A stretch of DNA of 64,000 nt from contig CAZJYI010000017.1 of the NCBI GenBank assembly GCA_964550025.1, positions 40,675 through 104,674 on the forward strand, in the 5' to 3' direction. The position numbers and the translations under genes are program-made. Below are positions 61,371 through 64,000 of the stretch, one piece after another. Under the pieces are notes generated by a model. It did no database searches and was not told the DNA's origin. It saw only the letters and a list, made by a program, of their open reading frames with translations. Every line of letters begins with the position of its first letter. Positions within the stretch are counted from its first letter, which is position 1. Source of the stretch: CAZJYI01 sp964550025 (GTDB taxonomy: Bacteria > Verrucomicrobiota > Kiritimatiellia > UBA8416 > CAYOBW01).

Positions 61371-64000
61371 TCAGCGTTCCTGCCCATCGGGCGGTAACAC
61401 ACATGTTTGGGTCATCAAGAACCAATTGAGATACTCTCGCGGTACGAACGGGCCAACAGTTCTGGACTCCGCCTCAAGATAATCCTCCATGGCCCCCTGC
61501 CACTCTTGGACTGCCCATATCTGCGCGACCTGCAACAGCGGTAGCCCCGAGCTGTCGGCCATTGACTGGAGCCACTCGCGTTCCGAATCCTTCAGCTCTT
61601 CCAGCTCTTCCTCAACGAATACCGGTCGTGGGCCGAAGAGACGCTCAAGATGCTTCCGTATGATCTGCTCGGCGATCTTGTGGTATATGGTGGGATACTG
61701 TGGGGAGGCCGGAGGAGCATAGTGCTCCGGCTTTGCGGTCTGTTCTCCTCCATCCAGCCCGTATGGGTCAAGGTAGTGCACCGGATTGTGCCCCACGTAC
61801 TGGTAGGGATTGGCGGCCGGCACGTCCCGCGGGTCCGGGGGCTCCGGCTCACGGGTGAGGAAGCGGCCCCTGCGGGCATCGTAGTAGCGGTAGCGCATCT
61901 GGTAGAGATCGCCCTCGTCGCCCTGCTGTCTCACGCCCCGTTCGCCGATGAACGTGAAGGACTGTTCGACATTGCCCTCTTTCCGCAGGAGCCGACCGAA
62001 GGGGCTGTACGCGTAGCGCGCGACGACAGCCCACCGTGCTCCTACGGGGTAGACGTATTTCGTTCGCGTAAGCGCCAGCGTGGAGCCCATGTGATCAAAG
62101 TGGTAGTAGTAGACCTTGTTTCCGGCGGGGGCATCGACCATCCATTGCAGGCGGCCATCGGGCGTCCACGCATAGAAACGCAACCACTCCCCGCTGTCGG
62201 CGTCCTGCTCTGCCACGATGGGCGCACCGGCAATCGCGTGGTTGCGATAAAACCGCGTGGTGCGTCCCGTCACGGTGCAGGATACAATGCCGTTCAGCCC
62301 GTCGTACGTGAGCGTCGTGCCGCCGACGGCGGCAAGCCGGGAGGCCGCATCCCAAGTGAACGTGCGGCCATCGGCCGCCGTTACACGTCCTCGGGCATCA
62401 TGCGCGACTCCCGCTCCCTGTTCACGGGCGGCGGGGTCGAATGTGCGGGGTTGCACATCGGAAGGGACGCCATCCGTCACGTTCAGCGGGCGCACGCCGT
62501 CGACCGAGACCGGTTCACCCGCGGCGTTGCGAGTGATGCTCAGGTCGATCAGCATTTCGTCTTCCACGAGCTCCCCGGACAGCAGGGTGCCTTCGCGGTG
62601 ACGGATGACCCGCGACGCAGCGTCGTAGGTGAGACGTTTGCCCAGGTTGTTGCCTCGTCGAACTTCGATCAGCCGCCAGTCATCATCGTATGTGAAGAAT
62701 GCCGATCCGCCGCCAGGCGACACGTTGTCGCGCATCGTTGAAAGCAGGGGCCTGTGGTCTTCGTAGGTGTAGGTCACCGAGTAGAGGCCGGCGTAGGTCA
62801 CGTTGGTCAGGCGTCCGGCCGCGTCCCAGCCGGCGGTGAAGGCCTGGCCATTGGCCAGGCAGTTTGTGATCCGCCCCGACGCGTCGCGTTGCAGCGCGAG
62901 ACCCGGGGCGGATGCGAGTCGGTTCCCGTGGTCATGGTCATACGTCACCTGCAGGCCGCCGGAGAAGATCCGGTTGGTGACGTTTCCGGCCCCATCGAAT
63001 GACTGGTCGAGGCGGTCACCGTTCGGGTAGACGATGTTCGTCGTCCAGCCGCGCTCGTTGCGGGCAAAGGTCCACGTGTTGGTCAGTGGGTCGCTCATCC
63101 AGCTCAGCAGCCCCATTGGCGAATAGCCGTAGGTCCAGCGGTTGCCCTGCGGGTCGATTGCCGCCGTTCGCATGCCGAGGGGGGAGTACTCGTACTGCAC
63201 GGCACCCAGGCCACCCAGTTCGGCGCGCCGCAGGCGCCCCGCCGCATCGTACTCGACCGTGTTGGTTCGCGCGGCCGGATCGGTCTGACGGACGATACGA
63301 TTGGCGCCGTCGTACTCGTAGCGTGTGACGGCGCCAAGCGGGTTGGTGATCGACGTCACGTTGTGAACCAGGTCGACGCCGTACTCGGTGCGATGACCCA
63401 GTGGCGTGACGGCGGCGGTTCGCGCACTTTCGCGATTGTACTCGTAACGCCACCTGCCCACATAGTCGTCGTACAGGTCCACTACGCGGCCTTCGTGATT
63501 GCGGTTGTGAGTCGTCTCGATGCCTGCGGCGTCGGTCATGCCGATGATGTGGCCGTAGGTGTCGCGTTCGTACGTCACCGTGCCGCCGGTACGGTCGGTG
63601 ATGTTGGTGGCGCGGTCGAGTACATCATAGGCCAGTGCGATCGTTTGGCCGGCCGCGTCCGTGATGCCGGTCACATTGCCGTTGGCGTCGTGGGAGTAGA
63701 CGGTAGCGTGTCCGTTCGCGTTGGTGAATGCTATGACTCGCCCCGCCCGGTCGTAGGCGATCTTCATGTCGGCGCTATCCGGCAACACGATGCGGACCGG
63801 CAGCAAGGCGGCATCGTACTCAAAGCTGACGGGGCCTCGGTCGGAATCCGACACCGACGCCAGGGTCGCATTCGTGTCGTACGCGTACAGCGTCACGCCG
63901 CCTGTTGCGTTGGTTACGGTCGCGATCTGTCCGCGTGCATTGTAACTATAGCGCGTGACGTGGCCCAGGGCGTTGGTCCGGCTCAGGACGTTGCCGCGAG
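61371..64000 (-). CDS. Rhs/YD-repeat protein, 3' part (5' end outside window)
   Basis: The minus-strand frame is open to the window edge, giving about 876 residues. It has over 20 YD repeats (RYEYDGANRIVRQTDPAART, VTYDHDHGNRLASAPG) and the Rhs core end YYYHFDHMGSTLALTRT, RYRYYDARRGRFLTREPEPP and NPYQYVGHNPVHYLDPYG. After the core comes a tail of about 125 residues (HKIAEQIIRKHLERLFGPRP, EREWLQSMADSSGLPLLQVA) with no toxin motif I recognise. Rhs shells wrap and deliver C-terminal effectors or act as surface filaments. The N-terminus, and any PAAR or signal, is unseen. Confidence 0.9.
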   Translation of the reverse strand, partial: RGNVLSRTNALGHVTRYSYNARGQIATVTNATGGVTLYAYDTNATLASVSDSDRGPVSFEYDAALLPVRIVLPDSADMKIAYDRAGRVIAFTNANGHATVYSHDANGNVTGITDAAGQTIALAYDVLDRATNITDRTGGTVTYERDTYGHIIGMTDAAGIETTHNRNHEGRVVDLYDDYVGRWRYEYNRESARTAAVTPLGHRTEYGVDLVHNVTSITNPLGAVTRYEYDGANRIVRQTDPAARTNTVEYDAAGRLRRAELGGLGAVQYEYSPLGMRTAAIDPQGNRWTYGYSPMGLLSWMSDPLTNTWTFARNERGWTTNIVYPNGDRLDQSFDGAGNVTNRIFSGGLQVTYDHDHGNRLASAPGLALQRDASGRITNCLANGQAFTAGWDAAGRLTNVTYAGLYSVTYTYEDHRPLLSTMRDNVSPGGGSAFFTYDDDWRLIEVRRGNNLGKRLTYDAASRVIRHREGTLLSGELVEDEMLIDLSITRNAAGEPVSVDGVRPLNVTDGVPSDVQPRTFDPAAREQGAGVAHDARGRVTAADGRTFTWDAASRLAAVGGTTLTYDGLNGIVSCTVTGRTTRFYRNHAIAGAPIVAEQDADSGEWLRFYAWTPDGRLQWMVDAPAGNKVYYYHFDHMGSTLALTRTKYVYPVGARWAVVARYAYSPFGRLLRKEGNVEQSFTFIGERGVRQQGDEGDLYQMRYRYYDARRGRFLTREPEPPDPRDVPAANPYQYVGHNPVHYLDPYGLDGGEQTAKPEHYAPPASPQYPTIYHKIAEQIIRKHLERLFGPRPVFVEEELEELKDSEREWLQSMADSSGLPLLQVAQIWAVQEWQGAMEDYLEAESRTVGPFVPREYLNWFLMTQTCVLPPDGQER

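Noticed and set aside
61371..61760. A defined toxin domain at the Rhs C-terminus
   Set aside because: No HNH, nuclease, deaminase or ADP-ribosyl motif can be seen in the tail, so I did not assign a toxin.
1..64000. CRISPR arrays, tRNA or rRNA genes, insertion sequences, prophage
   Set aside because: No regularly spaced repeats, no cloverleaf-like or rRNA text, no transposase, integrase or phage protein were found by eye; a tRNA and covariance-model scan would be decisive.

Overview
The window is high-GC, gene-dense Gram-negative DNA. It encodes outer-membrane barrels, c-type cytochromes, many secreted proteins, a LolD/LolA-like export cassette and a chemosensory operon. It also carries anaerobe-style iron and peroxide genes: FeoB/FeoC, rubrerythrin, a Fur/PerR regulator and a di-haem peroxidase. 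Very large secreted proteins with InlB-type and Calx-beta modules, a shared C-terminal 'DTDGDG...WxEY' module, an SHD1-like protein, a hydrazine-synthase-alpha-like protein and GH127/GH29 enzymes point to the PVC superphylum. Kiritimatiellota is my best guess. This is inferred from gene content; the window has no rRNA or other marker gene.

Layout: (1) 1-3.5 kb: the tail of an RND pump converges on an iron operon (barrel protein, feoB, feoC, minus strand) with a good promoter overlapped by a palindrome. (2) 3.7-5.6 kb: an ECF sigma factor and a zinc-finger anti-sigma protein fused to a terpene-cyclase-fold domain. (3) 6.1-9.5 kb: a 1152-residue secreted beta-propeller protein. (4) 10-15.1 kb: a five-gene export cassette (barrel, ATPase, two FtsX-type permeases, LolA-like carrier). 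(5) 15.2-20.6 kb: a decayed gene, then a peroxide-defence group (Fur/PerR, C-terminal glutamate synthase domain, rubrerythrin, cytochrome c peroxidase, Tat phosphoesterase, mono-haem cytochrome). (6) 20.6-28.6 kb: repeats, an sdhB remnant, LRR-like and hypothetical secreted proteins, a di-haem hydrazine-synthase-alpha-like protein and a GH127 enzyme. (7) 28.8-37.7 kb: a giant C1 cysteine protease, a giant FN3/Calx-beta protein and a GH29 fucosidase. (8) 37.9-53.6 kb: one long minus-strand chemosensory operon. (9) 53.7-64 kb: an SHD1-like protein, a 1909-residue PQQ-propeller/CBM9 protein, a YD-repeat protein and the 3' part of an Rhs protein that runs off the window.

The most unusual region is the chemosensory operon. 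In transcription order it reads ParA, CheW, CheR-TPR, CheW, UrtA-like binding protein, chemoreceptor, NrtA/CmpA-like binding-protein fragment, chemoreceptor, CheA-REC, CheB, a lone receiver, and a receiver-histidine kinase. Two binding proteins of nitrogen-compound ABC transporter families each sit directly upstream of a chemoreceptor, with no transporter genes nearby. This suggests a nitrogen-source sensing array whose output goes to receiver/kinase proteins, since the operon has no classical short CheY.

Spacers repeatedly carry GC-rich hairpin repeats of one family. Several of these spacers also hold short gene remnants (beta-helix, SdhB, beta-sandwich), suggesting local gene decay.
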